Positions 36,201 through 48,400 are shown, numbered from the stretch's first letter. The stretch is DNA of 64,000 bases from Sambucus nigra (GCA_949130495.1 OX422207.1:833564073-833628072); one strand, 5' to 3'. A program made the numbers and translations. The notes: generated by a model from the letters alone, not told the origin.

Positions 36201-38283
36201 ACATTCCGGGAGACGACTTACAAGCCAACTATCTGGATGCTACCAATGAGGAATGGACGATGCAGTTTGATGGGTCTTCGGCAGAGAAAAAAGGAGGGGC
36301 AGGGGTCATCCTTTCAAAAGGAATGGAGGAGATTTTCCTTTCCTACAAACTAGATTTCTCTTGCTCCAATAACGAAGCAGAATACGAAGCGTTGGTACTA
36401 GGGTTGCTGGAGGCTTTTCGAAGGGGAATTCGTTCACTCTGCATAAAAGGTGACTCGAACTTAGTAACTCAGCAAGTTAACGGAGAATATGCGTTGAAGC
36501 ACATGAGTTTGGCACCGTACAGAACGATCATTCAAAGGCTCCTCAGTCAGTTCCATCGGACCAAAATCAGAAGACATCCCAGAATGATGAACCGTCATCC
36601 AGACGCTTATGCCACTATTGCTCAAAAGATGGTCATGAGGAGCGATACGACTATCGTTACGATCCAATGAAGAACAGCTCCTTCGGTGGTGCAGTCAATA
36701 CTGCCGATGGAGGGAGACGCGGATTGGAGAGGAGAGATCAGGAAGCAACTGGATTCTGGCGAAGGAGCTATGGGACTAAGAGAGTTAGCCCAATACTTTA
36801 CAAACCAGGGAAATCTTTACTTCAGAAATGCAGGGGGATGGTTATCAAGATGCATTGGGCCAGAGGAAGCAGAGCGGAGGTTGAAGAAAACACATGAGGA
36901 GCACTGCGAAACAACTGAGATACCTCTTTATAGGAGAATTCAAAGAGGGGGATATTTTTGGCCTAGAATGAAACAGGATCCGGCAGAACTACAACGAAAT
37001 TGTGATAAGTGTCAGCTATTTTTCGAAGCAGCTGAGTGCCATTTCATCGAAGCCCAAACGGACTGGAGGCAGCCCTATATCGACTTTATTCAAGATGGAA
37101 TTGTCCCAACGGAGAAAATGGATGCGATGGGACTGAGGCGAAGGGCCCCGAGGTTCTATATCCAGGAGGGGCAGCTTTATCGAAGGGGGTACTTCAACAG
37201 GCCCTTGCGTTGCATCACAAAGGAAGAAGCAACTGAGCTCCTCAAACAAGCCCATGACCCAGCTCACATAAGAGGGGCCAAGTTATATGATCAACTGATG
37301 ACGTTGGGGTATTATTGGCCAATGTGGAGAAAGACTCTGCCGAATTTGTTCGAAAATGCAAAGCTTGCCAACTTCATGGAAATATGATCCATGCCCCATC
37401 GGTGGACTTACACTCTCTGGCAACGCCTTATCCTTTCCACACTTGAGCGTTCGACCTCGTGGGGGCGATACATCCTTCGTCGAGGGGCAAGATATGGATA
37501 CTGGTAGCAACGGAGTGCTTTATAAAATGGGCGGAAGCAATACCACTCAGAAGGGCAACGGCTGGGGTAGTGAGTAACTTCATCAGAGAGTATATCATTT
37601 GCCGTTTTGGGATCCCAAAGGTTATTCTCTCAGATAATGGGACTCCCTTCGTCAACTCAGAAGTAACGATGCTCACAGACAAGTACTCCATTGTTCATCA
37701 CACTTCAACGGTGGCATACCCGAAGGGGAACGGTCAGGCCGAAGCAACTAACAAAACTCTGGTTAATATCTTGGCTAAAACGATGGAGGACTTTCCAGGA
37801 TCGTGGGATGACAAGATACTAGCAGTGTTGTGGGCCTATCGAACGACGAAGAGGAAGCCCACAGGGTACACTCCGTTCTCCCTTGTCTACGGGGCTGAGG
37901 TAATCCTTCCAGTGGAGTTGGAAGTTCCCTCTGCTCGATACGCCTTGCGAAGTATCATGCTTCCTCAAAACAGGCATGTGCAGTTGGAGGCATTGGATGA
38001 ACACAGAGACAACGCGATGCAACATTTTCAAATGTATACAAAGCAGCTCTCTAGGGCATATGACAACCTGGTAAGACCAAGGAGGTTCGTGGAGGGAGAT
38101 CTCATTTTGAAAGCAGCGGTGAAACAAATTAGGGGACTTCCTCTACCAAAGTTCGCAGCCAATTGGGAGGGACCTTTCGTCATGAAGGAAGCTCATGATT
38201 AAGGTTATCGCTTAATTTCTAAGTTGGAGGAAGATAAGCCATTCAAAATTAACAATAAATGGATGAAAGTCTATCATGTGTAA
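33293..38283 (+). pseudogene. Gypsy-B pol: protease, reverse transcriptase, two RNase H, integrase; several stops and a frameshift
   Basis: In gag's frame: aspartic protease LMDGGASINIMP (about 33784-33819; the usual form is DTG/DSG), reverse transcriptase with YVDD at 35375-35386, a standard RNase H (about 35700-36170) and a second, archaeal-type RNase H (MQFDGSS...NNEAEYEALVLG, about 36250-36560), a Tat-lineage hallmark. Two integrase H2C2 zinc regions follow (about 36780-37020 and 37140-37370). A 1-nt frameshift near 37330 leads to the integrase core: D at AFDLVGAI, D at LSDNGTPFVN, E at GNGQAEATNK. Stops interrupt at 34529, 35402, 36668, about 37443 (normally tryptophan before the first D) and 38200. 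The terminal stop is at 38281. Non-functional as it stands. Confidence 0.9.
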
Positions 38284-38625
38284 ATAATTAAGTTTGTACC
38301 ATCGATGTATCTAGTCTTTGGTTATGAATATACAAGTTTTATTGATGACGTGAAATATAGACATTGATATGAAAGCAGTCATAACTCAGAGATAAACTGG
38401 AAAATATACATTCTTTCATTCATTAAACAAGAGAGCATTACAAAAAAATTGGGAACTATTGCCCAAGAATTACATGAATGGACGAAGAAAGAAAATATAT
38501 ACAGGAGTTTACTACCCTAAGAGGAACCATAGGTCCGGGGAAGAGAAAAAATCCCCAGGAAGGCCCGAAGAAGCTGACGCAAAGGAGCTTTGAGCGTTGA
38601 GAGCAACCTCTAGCCTGGTTTGCAC

Positions 38626-41600
38626 CTATGCGCATTCAATAAGAAGTCTCTCCCGTTTTAGCTTGGCCAAACGCAGAACCTCTTCGGCATTCTTTACTTC
38701 TTCATCCGCCGATTCCAAAAGAGGTGCCAGCTCAGCTAACTTAACCTCCTCAGCTCGTTGGTCCTCCTGGTGCTTTCTCAGTAGTTCCCTCTGGCCGATC
38801 AGCTGCTGACTCTTCAAAGTTTTCAAATACATTATAAGCCAGTCGAAACGGAAACCGTCACGACCCAATTCCTTCAGAAAACCCAGAAACTGATTAATGA
38901 GGGCTCGGGTGACACTGGAAGTGGGAGTACTGGCAATCTCAGCAACAACGATCACCATGCCTTGCAGTCGATGACTCATCACGGGAATGTTGGACCGAAG
39001 GCAGTCCACGGTGAAGGTCTCGGGGTGATGGTTCACCAACTGCTCAATCACCAAGCGATGGCTCACGGGCATTTGGGGAGAATTATGAAGCACCATTAGG
39101 CAAAAGGCAGGAGGAGTTAAGTCAGGAAGAGGCAATTCGCACCCAGATTCACTTTCTGCCTCGGCACCAGTCATCGAACCTTGGTCAGTATGATCAGATT
39201 CTTCCGAAACAGCAGGTTCCTGACGAGGTGTGCCCATAAGTGAAAGAGCTGGTGAGGAATCCTCCCGAGCAACCTGAGAAGAGATATAAGAAACAGTGAG
39301 ATTATATAAAAATCTTAACAAGCATTTTCATTGTTAAGTCACCGTTATAAGGTGGAGATTATATAAAAATCTTAACAAGCGTTTTCGTTGTTAAGTCACC
39401 GTTATAAGGTGGAGATTATATAAAAATCTTAACAAGCGTTTTCGTTGTTAAGTCACCGTTATAAGGTGGAGATTATATAAAAATCTTAACAAGCGTTTTC
39501 GTTGTTAAGTCACCGTTATAAGGTGGAGATTATATAAAAATCTTAGCAAGCGTTTTTGTTGTTAAGTCACCGTTATAAGGTGGCGATTATATAAAAATCT
39601 TAACAAGCGTTTTCGTTGTTAAGTCACCGTTATAAGGTGGAGATTATATAAAAATCTTAGCAAGCGTTTTCGTTGCTAAGTCACCGTTATAAGGTGGAGA
39701 TTAAAAAAAAAAAAAAAAAACTTAGCAAGCGTTTTCGTTGTTAAGTCACCGTTATAAGATGGAGTTATGAAAAAAAGCAACCCTAACATACGGTGGAGTT
39801 TATGCAGAGAATTAAGAAAGTACCTGAGTCACAACAGGGGCAGGAATGGGAGTCACCACAGAGGTTAAAGGGGCAGGAACCGTTGGGAGGGGACTTGTTA
39901 CCTCATCAGCCTCAACGGGGTCTCTGGCCGCAGAAACCTCAACTATCGGCAAAGTTCCCTCGCCCACATAAGGTACCAAACAAGCATAGGGGGTTCATTG
40001 GGAATAGATAATGGACTCCCGAAAAAGGCCCCAGCACGAAGGGGCGCAGAAAAACCACCAGGCTGCGAAGAAGCCGCAACCTTGGCCATATGTGCGTATA
40101 GACTACCCAAAGAAGAGGGTGGTGAAAGATCAGGGGAGAGCTGCAATATAAAAGCCAATGTTAGTAAAGAGGAACAAGTACAGAAAAGGGCGAAATATAT
40201 CCGAGTGTTACTTACCCCAGTCAGAGCATTGAAAAGGGGCACTGAGGTCAGAGGTCTCGTCAGCACCGTTGGAAGAACAATGTTTGCTAGCAGCGAGGAC
40301 ACTTCGACCTAGGGCAACCAACATCCCAGATTCAGCACACAAAATAGGGTGAAAGAGAAGGAATGCCAGATTAGACAAATTAAGTATGAAATCATTACCT
40401 CAGGGTCACTTGTAGCAGCCAGAACGATGGACAGAGCAACATCAGGGGAGGCCAGTGAGCCAGAGGGGACTGGGGCAGTTGTCTCGGATTGCGTTGTCTC
40501 TGGTGGGGAAGAGACATCCATGGGCTCTATAACCTCACCCTCCACAGATGCCTCCCTCGCCCGCTGTGAGATTGAACGACGGGCGTAAGTAAGACCGGTC
40601 ATTGGTGAACGGGGTGGGGTAATATCGGATGAGAGGGCCCCACAGCGACCACCCACGAAACGGCTTATGGGGGGACTAGGAGGACGAGACCCAGTTTCTT
40701 TAAACCCCTGCACCAAAGTAATTAAGAACAACATATATAAGCAAAAGAAGCTTGCTTTAACTGAAGAGGAAAAGAGAACAAGATAAGTGTACATACCTCA
40801 GATGGGGAAGAAGAATGAGAAGCTTGCACCATGGGAGCTTGCTTCCTCTGGGACTTGGTGCCTAAAGTCCTCCTCCTTGACTTTGGCACATCATTGCCAA
40901 TAGCTTGAGGAACCTTCGAACTTTTCCTCCTCCTTGCAGCTGGCTCAGTGGTATCGACGACGATCGTAGGGAAAGCAACCGAAGGAGGAACGACGACAGC
41001 GCGCCGTTGAAACTCCGCATTTGCCCGATCTACCACAGCCTGCGCCTCCCTCCTTAACCTCTCGGCCCTTTTAGGAGATATGGGAGGAGGAACGGAAGCT
41101 ATGGGAAGGGCTGCCACAGGAGTCTGGGATTTGGCCTTCTTGGTCGATGGCTGCGAAGACCCTTCATCAGCAGTGGCTCCAGTCGAGGGAGCAGTCTTCC
41201 TGGATACCCCAGCACTTTTTGCTTTGGGTATGGCAGTAGGAATCATGGGGCATAACGGGGGAAGCTCCTCGATAGGTCTTTTAAGGGTTGTGCTTAGAGG
41301 GAACTCAATACCAAGAACGGAGTTGCCTTTAAGTCCCAGCTCCAACGCAGAAAAAGACAGAACTGGAGGGTACACAGGCTCGCCATCTATGAACTCAGTA
41401 ATGTCAGCCAGTTGTTTCGGCCAGAACTTCGTGGCAAATAGACCGGTCACATCCACTTGCCTTTTGTTGGAAGGAATGGTGACTCGCCCAGCCATTGATT
41501 CACTTATCCCCCACACAGCAGTAGAGGAAAATAAGGAACATGCCTCGCTGAAGCTAACCTTTGGGTTTGAAGTTTGGAAAACTGGGCGAGGAACCCCCTG

Positions 41601-42983
41601 ATCAAACCCAAATTGACGTCTACACCGATTGGGGTTATAATATTCGCTGGAATATCCCCACTCGATGTAGGACGACAGATACCCTGGAGAAAGGAGAAGC
41701 ACCACGGCTAACTGAGGATCTTCAATGTCTACCCCCACCTGAACCACCCTGGATTCGTGCTGGAAGAAATCACAAGTATGAACAAAGACCTCATCTCCGT
41801 AAGGCCTCATAACAAAATCCTCAAAACGGTCGATTGAGGCGATCAGCTCTTTTCGGCTCTGCCTCTTGTGATAAATATTAGAGCGTGGGGGCAGAATGGT
41901 TTCCCCAGAAGGAGGTCGGTTGGCCTTGGCCGCTACAACTGGAAAGCGCACGTACAGGAAGCCAGTTAAAAGGACGCTGTTGGCGAAATTGGCCAGGTTA
42001 TAACGGCCAAGCGATCATTCCATATCGAATAATGTTCTGTTGAGCCAGGTATAGAGGGACCCTAGGGCAATTGCAGCCAAAGGAAGTTTGATGCCCCGGG
42101 CCAAATGAAGGGATATGTTAATAAGGTCCCTTCGGGGCTGATCATTTGGTTTTCCCGTCAAAAGAAAACGGGAAAGAATCACAAGGATGTAAGCAGGGAG
42201 CTCTAACGAAGTACCTTGACCAGGGGCATCCGTTGAAGTTGAAGAACTGCCTTCACTAGAACCCTTGAAGAAATAGTTAATCAGCGGAGTGAAGGTATCT
42301 TTGTTTGAAGAACCGATGCAACTTCGGCATATTCGATCCAACGCCAAACGGTCAGCAATCTCTTGGGCGTCGAGAGGCTCGTCGGTATAAGGCTCATGGA
42401 CTACTGCTTCGAGCCCCAGGAGCTCGCAGACATCTTCTAGGGTTATCGTAAACTCGCCCCACGCAGCGATGAATGTGTGAGTCGTCACGTTCCAAGGGGA
42501 AACAAGAATGGGGAGAGCAGCATTATTTTTGGAGAGAGTAAACTCACCAAACCATTTGGCCCGTTGAAGGCCAATCTTACTCAGAATATCACCATGGGAA
42601 CTCACCATGTGAGAGTTCCAAGCAGCAAAATTGGCAGGAGAACCCCCTGGTGCCTCGAAATCAATTTGGGACCATTGGAAGTCCCCTCGCTCCAGACGAA
42701 ACCTGAGAGTCCCCTCTGGAGGAAGAAAGCCCCACTTCGAGGGTTCTTGGTCCTCGTCACCCAGCAATGAGGTCTAAAACTTGCATTCAAATTTGACAGT
42801 CTTGCAGGCAGCAGCAAAGCCATCATCCTTGCCAAAAATGGGATAGCGACGATAAAACTTTAACTGTTCACGATGGGCAGCGTCCAAGGCGGAGGCAGCA
42901 GTAGTGGAAGCAACAGTGGTGGCAACAGTGGTAGCAGGCGGCGCACTGGTTGAAGAGCTGGTGGGGTCACTTGGAGATGCCAT
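38626..42983 (-). pseudogene. Five-exon antisense gene with plant mobile domain, inside Gypsy-B
   Basis: Minus-strand model: ATG 42983 in good context (GCCATGGC); exon 1 42983-40797, exon 2 40707-40399, exon 3 40308-40216, exon 4 40140-39824, exon 5 39273-38626. All introns have GT...AG borders and phase 0, and exons 1, 2, 3 and 5 are multiples of three. Exon 4 is one base short, matching a frameshift in a C run near 39985. In-frame stops lie at 42774 (TAG), 42015 (TGA) and 38626 (TAG; the frame then stays open to 38512). Residues about 157-195 (LPILVSPWNVTTHTF...GEFTITLEDVCELLGL) match the plant mobile domain. Exons 2-4 are proline/serine-rich, and exon 5 ends in a coiled coil. Such domains occur in MAIN-type silencing factors and in transposons; the role here is unknown. 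Confidence 0.85.
39297..39768. repeat. 57-bp minisatellite in intron 4 of the antisense gene, 8 copies
   Basis: GTTAAGTCACCGTTATAAGG starts at 39333, 39390, 39447, 39504, 39561, 39618 and 39675 (there GCTAAG), and once more near 39739 after a poly-A run. Each unit contains CTTAACAA, 9 bases, TTGTTAAG, an 8-bp inverted repeat. In the 39675 unit both arms have changed together (CTTAGCAA/TTGCTAAG). Confidence 0.93.
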
Positions 42984-43776
42984 GGCAAAGTGTTAGAGCA
43001 AACGAAAAAAGCCTTGAGTAAGAGGAGCTTGAGCACGACAATGGAGTCGAGCAACCACAGGAGGTGGCGTAGAAGATGAGAGCAAGAAAAGGAAGGCACA
43101 AGCTTGAACAGCAATGGAGGTTTCAGATGCTCAAACAATGGAAGCTCTCTCTCTCTCTCTAAAAGCGAGGGAAATTTGAGGAAGGTAATGGCAAATTAAG
43201 AGAAAGGAAGGTTTTAAGTGTTTGAGGGATTTAGCCGTTTCAGTTTTTAAGATTGTCGTTTAAATTTCCCACCATTGCACGTGCGAGGCCGCCGGCAATC
43301 ATTTCAAATGTACATGTGGCACTTTGGGAAGTGTTCTGAACGTACACGTGGCACTTCGGGAAGTGTTCTGACAATGGAAAAGACAACGCTACGTCATTAA
43401 TGATGTGACACCTAGGGAACAACTATCATTACCTTCCTAAGCAAGATTGAGTTTTGGGCACCAAGTTTTTTCTCAGACATATCCAATACACCCCCCAACG
43501 AAGAAGATGTCCCAACGGTTCAAAAAATCCACGATGTCCCCTCGTCAGAAGCTCAAACGTTGTTTAGTTATGACTCAGTTACATCGGGGAGAATTTTTCG
43601 CTTTTTCGAACATTACTGGGAGAATATTAGCAGGTCCTTCGGGAGAATTTCAGATATTCAAGGTAGAACGGTTGAGGCTCGACATTAGGAAAAAGTAGCA
43701 GACCAGACAGAGAAGGTTCATCGGATTGAGAAGTTTTCGTGGAGGCACTTCTTGTTCCCATAATAAATCCCTCCAC
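42984..43776. other. Region between the antisense gene start and the Gypsy-B 3' LTR
   Basis: Holds the presumed promoter of the antisense gene. Visible features are a (CT)n run near 43146-43160, a duplicated ~33-bp unit (TGGCACTTTGGGAAGTGTTC / TGGCACTTCGGGAAGTGTTC, about 43316-43372), and G-box-type CACGTG motifs, including ACACGTGGC at 43344-43352. No clear TATA box was found. An 83-codon plus-strand frame at 43447-43698 has no recognisable features. Confidence 0.45.
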
Positions 43777-43787
43777 GAAGGGGCAAA
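43777..43787 (+). promoter_or_regulatory. Polypurine tract of Gypsy-B
   Basis: GAAGGGGCAAA lies directly before the TG of the 3' LTR. Confidence 0.75.
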
Positions 43788-45000
43788 TGTAGAGGGGGCC
43801 TGAAGGTAATCCTGGGATTAGGGATAATCCACCAATTAGCAAGAATGTTCTGAGGATAAGCTCAAGCGAGGCAGCTCAGCATGGAAGCTTGGCGTGGCAA
43901 CTCGCACTTTAGATTATTGTTACTTTGTCATATTATAGTTTTGTTTATATTTACTACGAGTTGTAACGACTGTAATGTTGTAACGAGAATAATGAATGGG
44001 TGTGAGGTCGAACGGTACTCGCGAGAGACCAGGCTTGGCAGGGCCTGGGAGAGCTTTCATGCTCTATCGAACAACCTCACCGTGGGAACTTTAGAGGGAC
44101 TTGGTTTGGAGGATTGAGAAGTGGGGCACCGTTGGGGCTTGTCCTGACCATCTTAGATACACCTGATAAAACACCAAAAGATCTTCACCGTGGAACCTAG
44201 AGCAAAGTAGCTTCGGGTTCCATCGGGAGCTTTGCTGTGAACCAAAACAGCCCTCTACTTTATGTCCCATCTACTGTAGGTGATGTCACTAGCCAGCTAA
44301 ACAACGTCAAGTATGCACTTGAGTAAACCACCGTGGTATTTGGGGCTGTCAGACAGTGGGTAAGCAACCTCTGTGGCAACAACCCCTGACACACAGTGGT
44401 TAGGCAAAAGGCATGTCTTGGCATTTAATGTTTATGATGTAAAGACAACTAGTGCATCAGGTATTTTAATGCTGGTGACATAAGGTATGAGGGAAGTCTT
44501 TCACAGGCATTAATGACTTAGCTGCCTCGGGGGTAGTGTGGGGGGCTATTTAAGGCCCCAACCACCTCCAAGGAGGGGGATCGGTCAAAAAGGAGTTATT
44601 TTGGAGATTATTCGGCTAAGAATTTGAGAAATTATTACTAGAGAAATAGTTATTGATCAGAGAGTTCTTCCACCCACCATTTTGTCATTTATTAGGGAGC
44701 TTTAATAACTTGACAGAAATCCTTGAAGAAGACCTTTTTTTGGTGTGTGTGTGTTTTTACCTGCCTACTAAGGTGTATCTAGGATGCTCACTTCTCTCTC
44801 CCTCTAGATAAGTTGTTTCTGAGTTATTTATTATATTGTGAGTTATACACGAGAGATTTGTGAGTTTAAGTTGGGTTTCATACGTTCCAAACGGTTCTTT
44901 GTGTCTTGTGGCTAAATCACTAGTGTTTAACTGATTAACCTTGTCATCACCATACTCAAAAGGGGTTACGCCTCCACCTTATCTAAACTACCCTCTTACA
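43788..45000 (+). repeat. 3' LTR of Gypsy-B
   Basis: Same length and ends as 30530-31742; TATA-like TATTTAA at 44547-44553. Followed by GATTA, the second target duplication copy. Confidence 0.96.
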
Positions 45001-45005
45001 GATTA

Positions 45006-45492
45006 AAAGAAGCATAAGGATCAGAAAAATTCAAGGCAAACGAAGATTGATGATAGGCTTAGGAAATACAATAATTACACTCCATTAACGATGGGTATTT
45101 ACCATGTTTTGGAGAAAATTAATCACAGTAAGGAGGTGCGTTGGCCCGAGAAGTTGAGATCACCTGCTAGGAAGAGGGACAAATCCAAATACTGTGAATT
45201 TCATAAGGACCATGGGCATACTACACATCATTGTATTTCTCAGCAAAATGAGATAGAAACCCTCATCTGACGAGGAAAATTGGACAAGTTTATTGATCAG
45301 CAGGACAATAAAGGAGCTCGACGTAGGTCAAAATATCCATGCAAGGATAGGGAAGAGAAGAAAATAAATCACGAGGATGATCCTAAAGATGATTTCGACT
45401 TCCCCAAAAAGCCCAAGCAACCAGAATGTGAGGTATTTACACTTAGTTTTGGTAACTTTGATTGTCAGATGATTACAGGTGGAGATGCTTGA
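45006..45492 (+). pseudogene. Gypsy-A gag, C-terminal part, downstream of the Gypsy-B insertion
   Basis: Reading resumes at the insertion point and yields a basic stretch, a knuckle CEFHKDHGHTTHHC (about 45191-45232) of the C-x2-H-x4-H-x4-C type, a stop at about 45268, then a charged tail to the TGA at 45490. This matches the knuckle of Gypsy-B and shows that 29323-30529 and this block are halves of one gene. Confidence 0.8.
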
Positions 45493-48400
45493 GGGGGAGA
45501 TCATACTGCTGAGAGAAAAGTTTACCTCAATGAGGCTGTAGCTTGTTCTTACATCCAGAGGATCAATCTAGCAAAAGAAGATAGGGCAAGCAAGGTGAAA
45601 AAAGAAAAATTGGTAATTGGGTTTTCCAAAAATGACTTGTCAGGAGTTATCTACCCCTATGATGACCTTTTGGTGGTCAAATTTAGATACCGGAATACAA
45701 TCATTTACAGGGTGTTGATTGACAACGGTAGCTCAGAAGATATCATCTTTTATTCCTGTTTTCAAAAGCTGGATTTGAACCTCAATCAATTAGATCCGTA
45801 CCACAGGCCTTTGATCAGTTTTCAAGTGAAAGTTTTTATCCATTAGGCACAATCAAACTGGAGGTGTTGCTCGGCACTTGACCAGCAAGTTGGATCGAGA
45901 AAATTTGTTTCTTTGTGATGGACAAGAACGTGCAGTCAGCCTACAATGTTATCATGGGCAGAGTAAGATTGAAGAAATTTGAAGTAGTTCCCTCAATAGT
46001 CCATCTGTGTTTAAAATTACCGACCAACTTTGGAGTAGGTGTGGTGAAGGGTGATAAAAAATTAGCTCGAGAATGCTATTACTCCTCTGCTGAGAAAGAG
46101 GATCTGGAGGAAATAAAGAAGAAGACCACCACTTACCAAGTGGACATTACTGAGCCCAATAATGAATCTGAGGTGGAAAACTTAGATGCAGGAAAAGAGA
46201 CAGAGTTGGTAAAAGGCCAAATTATGGAGGCAACAATGAATATCATCTTAAACGATGACAAGCTAGAGCGAGTTACATATGTGGGATCAACGCTAGACCC
46301 TGTTCTTAAATAGGAGCTAGTGACGATCCTGAGATAGAAAAAGAACGTGTTTGCTTGGATTCATGATGACATGCCTGGGATTGATCCTAATTTTCTCTTC
46401 CATGAGCTCAACATCAACGAGGATGTCAAGCCAGTAAAATAAAGGCACAGGGTATTCAACCCTGAAAAGAATCAGGCTATTCAAGAGGACGTAGAGAAGC
46501 TTCATAAATCTTCATTCATTGAGGATGTGAAATATCCAGATTGATTGGCCAACGCTGTTATGGTCAAAAAGAAAAGTAATAAGTGGAGAATGTGTGTGAA
46601 CTTCCCTGATTTGAATAAAGCCCATCAAAAAGATCATTTTCCTTTCCCAGGATTGACCAGCTTGTGGATGCTATGTCAGGACATGATCTATTGAGCTTTA
46701 TGGATGCCTATTCTGGTTATAACCAGATTAAAATGAAACCTGAAGATAAGGAAAGTACCTCTTTCATTACTCCCCGAGGAACTAACTATTATAATGTCAT
46801 GCCTTTTGATTTGAAAAATGCAGGTGCTTTCTACCAGAGGTTAGTAAACAAGGTCTTTGAAGATCAAATAGGCAAGAACATGGAGGTCTATGTGGATGAT
46901 ATGTTGATAAAGAGTAAAAAATCCATTGATCACATTACCGACATCCGCCAAACCTTTGATCAGTTAGAAAAGTACCAGATGAAGCTGAATCCGACCAAAT
47001 GCGTGTTTTGTGTGCAAGAAGGAATGTTCATCGGGTAAATAGTAAATCAGAGGGGAATTGAAGCTAATACTTACAAAATAAAATCATTGATTGAATTTTA
47101 ATCCTCGACTTGTAAGAATGATGTTCAAAGGCTCATTAGGATAGTAGTCGCTTTGAACAAATTTATGTCACGAGCAACTGACAGATGTTTTCCCTTCTTT
47201 AAGGTGCTGCAAAAGACCTTTGAATGGAACAACGAATGTTACAAAGACTTTTAGAAGTTGAAAAAATATCTAGGATCACCCCCATTGCTCTCTCGACCAG
47301 AAGATAATGGGAGTGTACACTGATATGCTTCTTCGGTAAGACCTTCATAAATAGAATAAGTCTGGGAGATTGATGTACTGGGCAGTGTAGCTCGGGGATT
47401 ATGATATTGCATATGAGCCAAGGTTCTCATTAAAGGGCCAAGCTGTGGAACCCTTCATTGCAGAATTCACTTATCCAGAGGTCCCCGAGCAACAAAGAAT
47501 TCAAGCAGAGCGAACCCCAATAGGGGAAAGCTCAACCGGAGTTATAAATGACCAATAATCAAAGCATACCCCAATAAGGGATAGTTGAGAAGAAGTTAAT
47601 GCCGACCTACCGGATCAATAAACCAAGATAGGGGAGATAGCTCAAAGATATGATGAGACAAGAAAAAAGGTATTCCACTATGGGACATTGTCACCAAGGC
47701 TTTGACAACAACATCCCAGTTTGGAATTTATATGTGGATGAATCTTTGTGTGCGACAGAAAGTGGAGAAGGTATTTTACTTAATACCCCTTATGGGATTG
47801 ATATTGAGTACACACTGAGATTTCGGTTCCAGGGCTTAAATAATGAAGCAGAGTATGAAGACTTAATTATGGGATTAGTTTTAGCTCAAACAATAAACAT
47901 CGAGCAAGTTGTGGCACATAGTGATTCTAAATTGTTGGTCAATCAGATCTTATGTTTATATGGATCCATAGGTGAATTGATGATAAGGTACGTTGCCAAA
48001 GCTATGGAGGTTATATCCAAATTACCCGTTGTTTAGATGAGAAGAATTCCAAGATTAGAGAATTCCTGAGTCGATTCACTTGCTCGCTTACATCAGCAAC
48101 TAGGATAGAACTTAGGAGAATAACCCCCATTGAGATTCTAGTTGCTCGGAGTATTGATGAAGAATTGTTGATTAATCTCATTACACTAGATATGAACCTT
48201 CCTAGATGGATCCCATCAAAGATTACATTGAAAAAGAAATTCTTCCAACAGATGCAGTTGAGGCCCAAAAGCTTAAGTATAAGGCAAAAGGTACGTGTTA
48301 AACAAAGGAGTTTTGTACCGAAAAGGGTTAACAATTACTTTGCATCATTGTGTTCACCCAGTGGAGGTTAAAGATATAATAAAATAAGTTCATGATAGAT

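Larger units (their letters stand above)
30530..45000 (+). mobile_element. Gypsy-B: structurally complete Tat-lineage Ty3/Gypsy element carrying an antisense gene
   Basis: Two LTRs of exactly 1,213 bases (30530-31742 and 43788-45000), both TG...CA, are flanked by the duplication GATTA (30525-30529 and 45001-45005). Internal order: tRNA-Arg-type primer site, gag, protease, reverse transcriptase, RNase H, second RNase H, duplicated integrase zinc domain, integrase core, then a five-exon gene on the other strand with a plant mobile domain, then polypurine tract. By eye the LTRs differ at about 17 positions (about 1.4%). Every reading frame has damage, so it is probably not autonomous. Confidence 0.96.

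Noticed and set aside
42860..43138. Leucine-rich minus-strand open frame overlapping the start of the antisense gene
   Set aside because: The frame beginning at ATG 42983 continues in phase into the plant mobile domain; the leucine-rich frame is its shadow plus upstream sequence.
43447..43698. Small plus-strand gene upstream of the Gypsy-B 3' LTR
   Set aside because: No motif, no homology recognised, no conserved context; left as non-coding.
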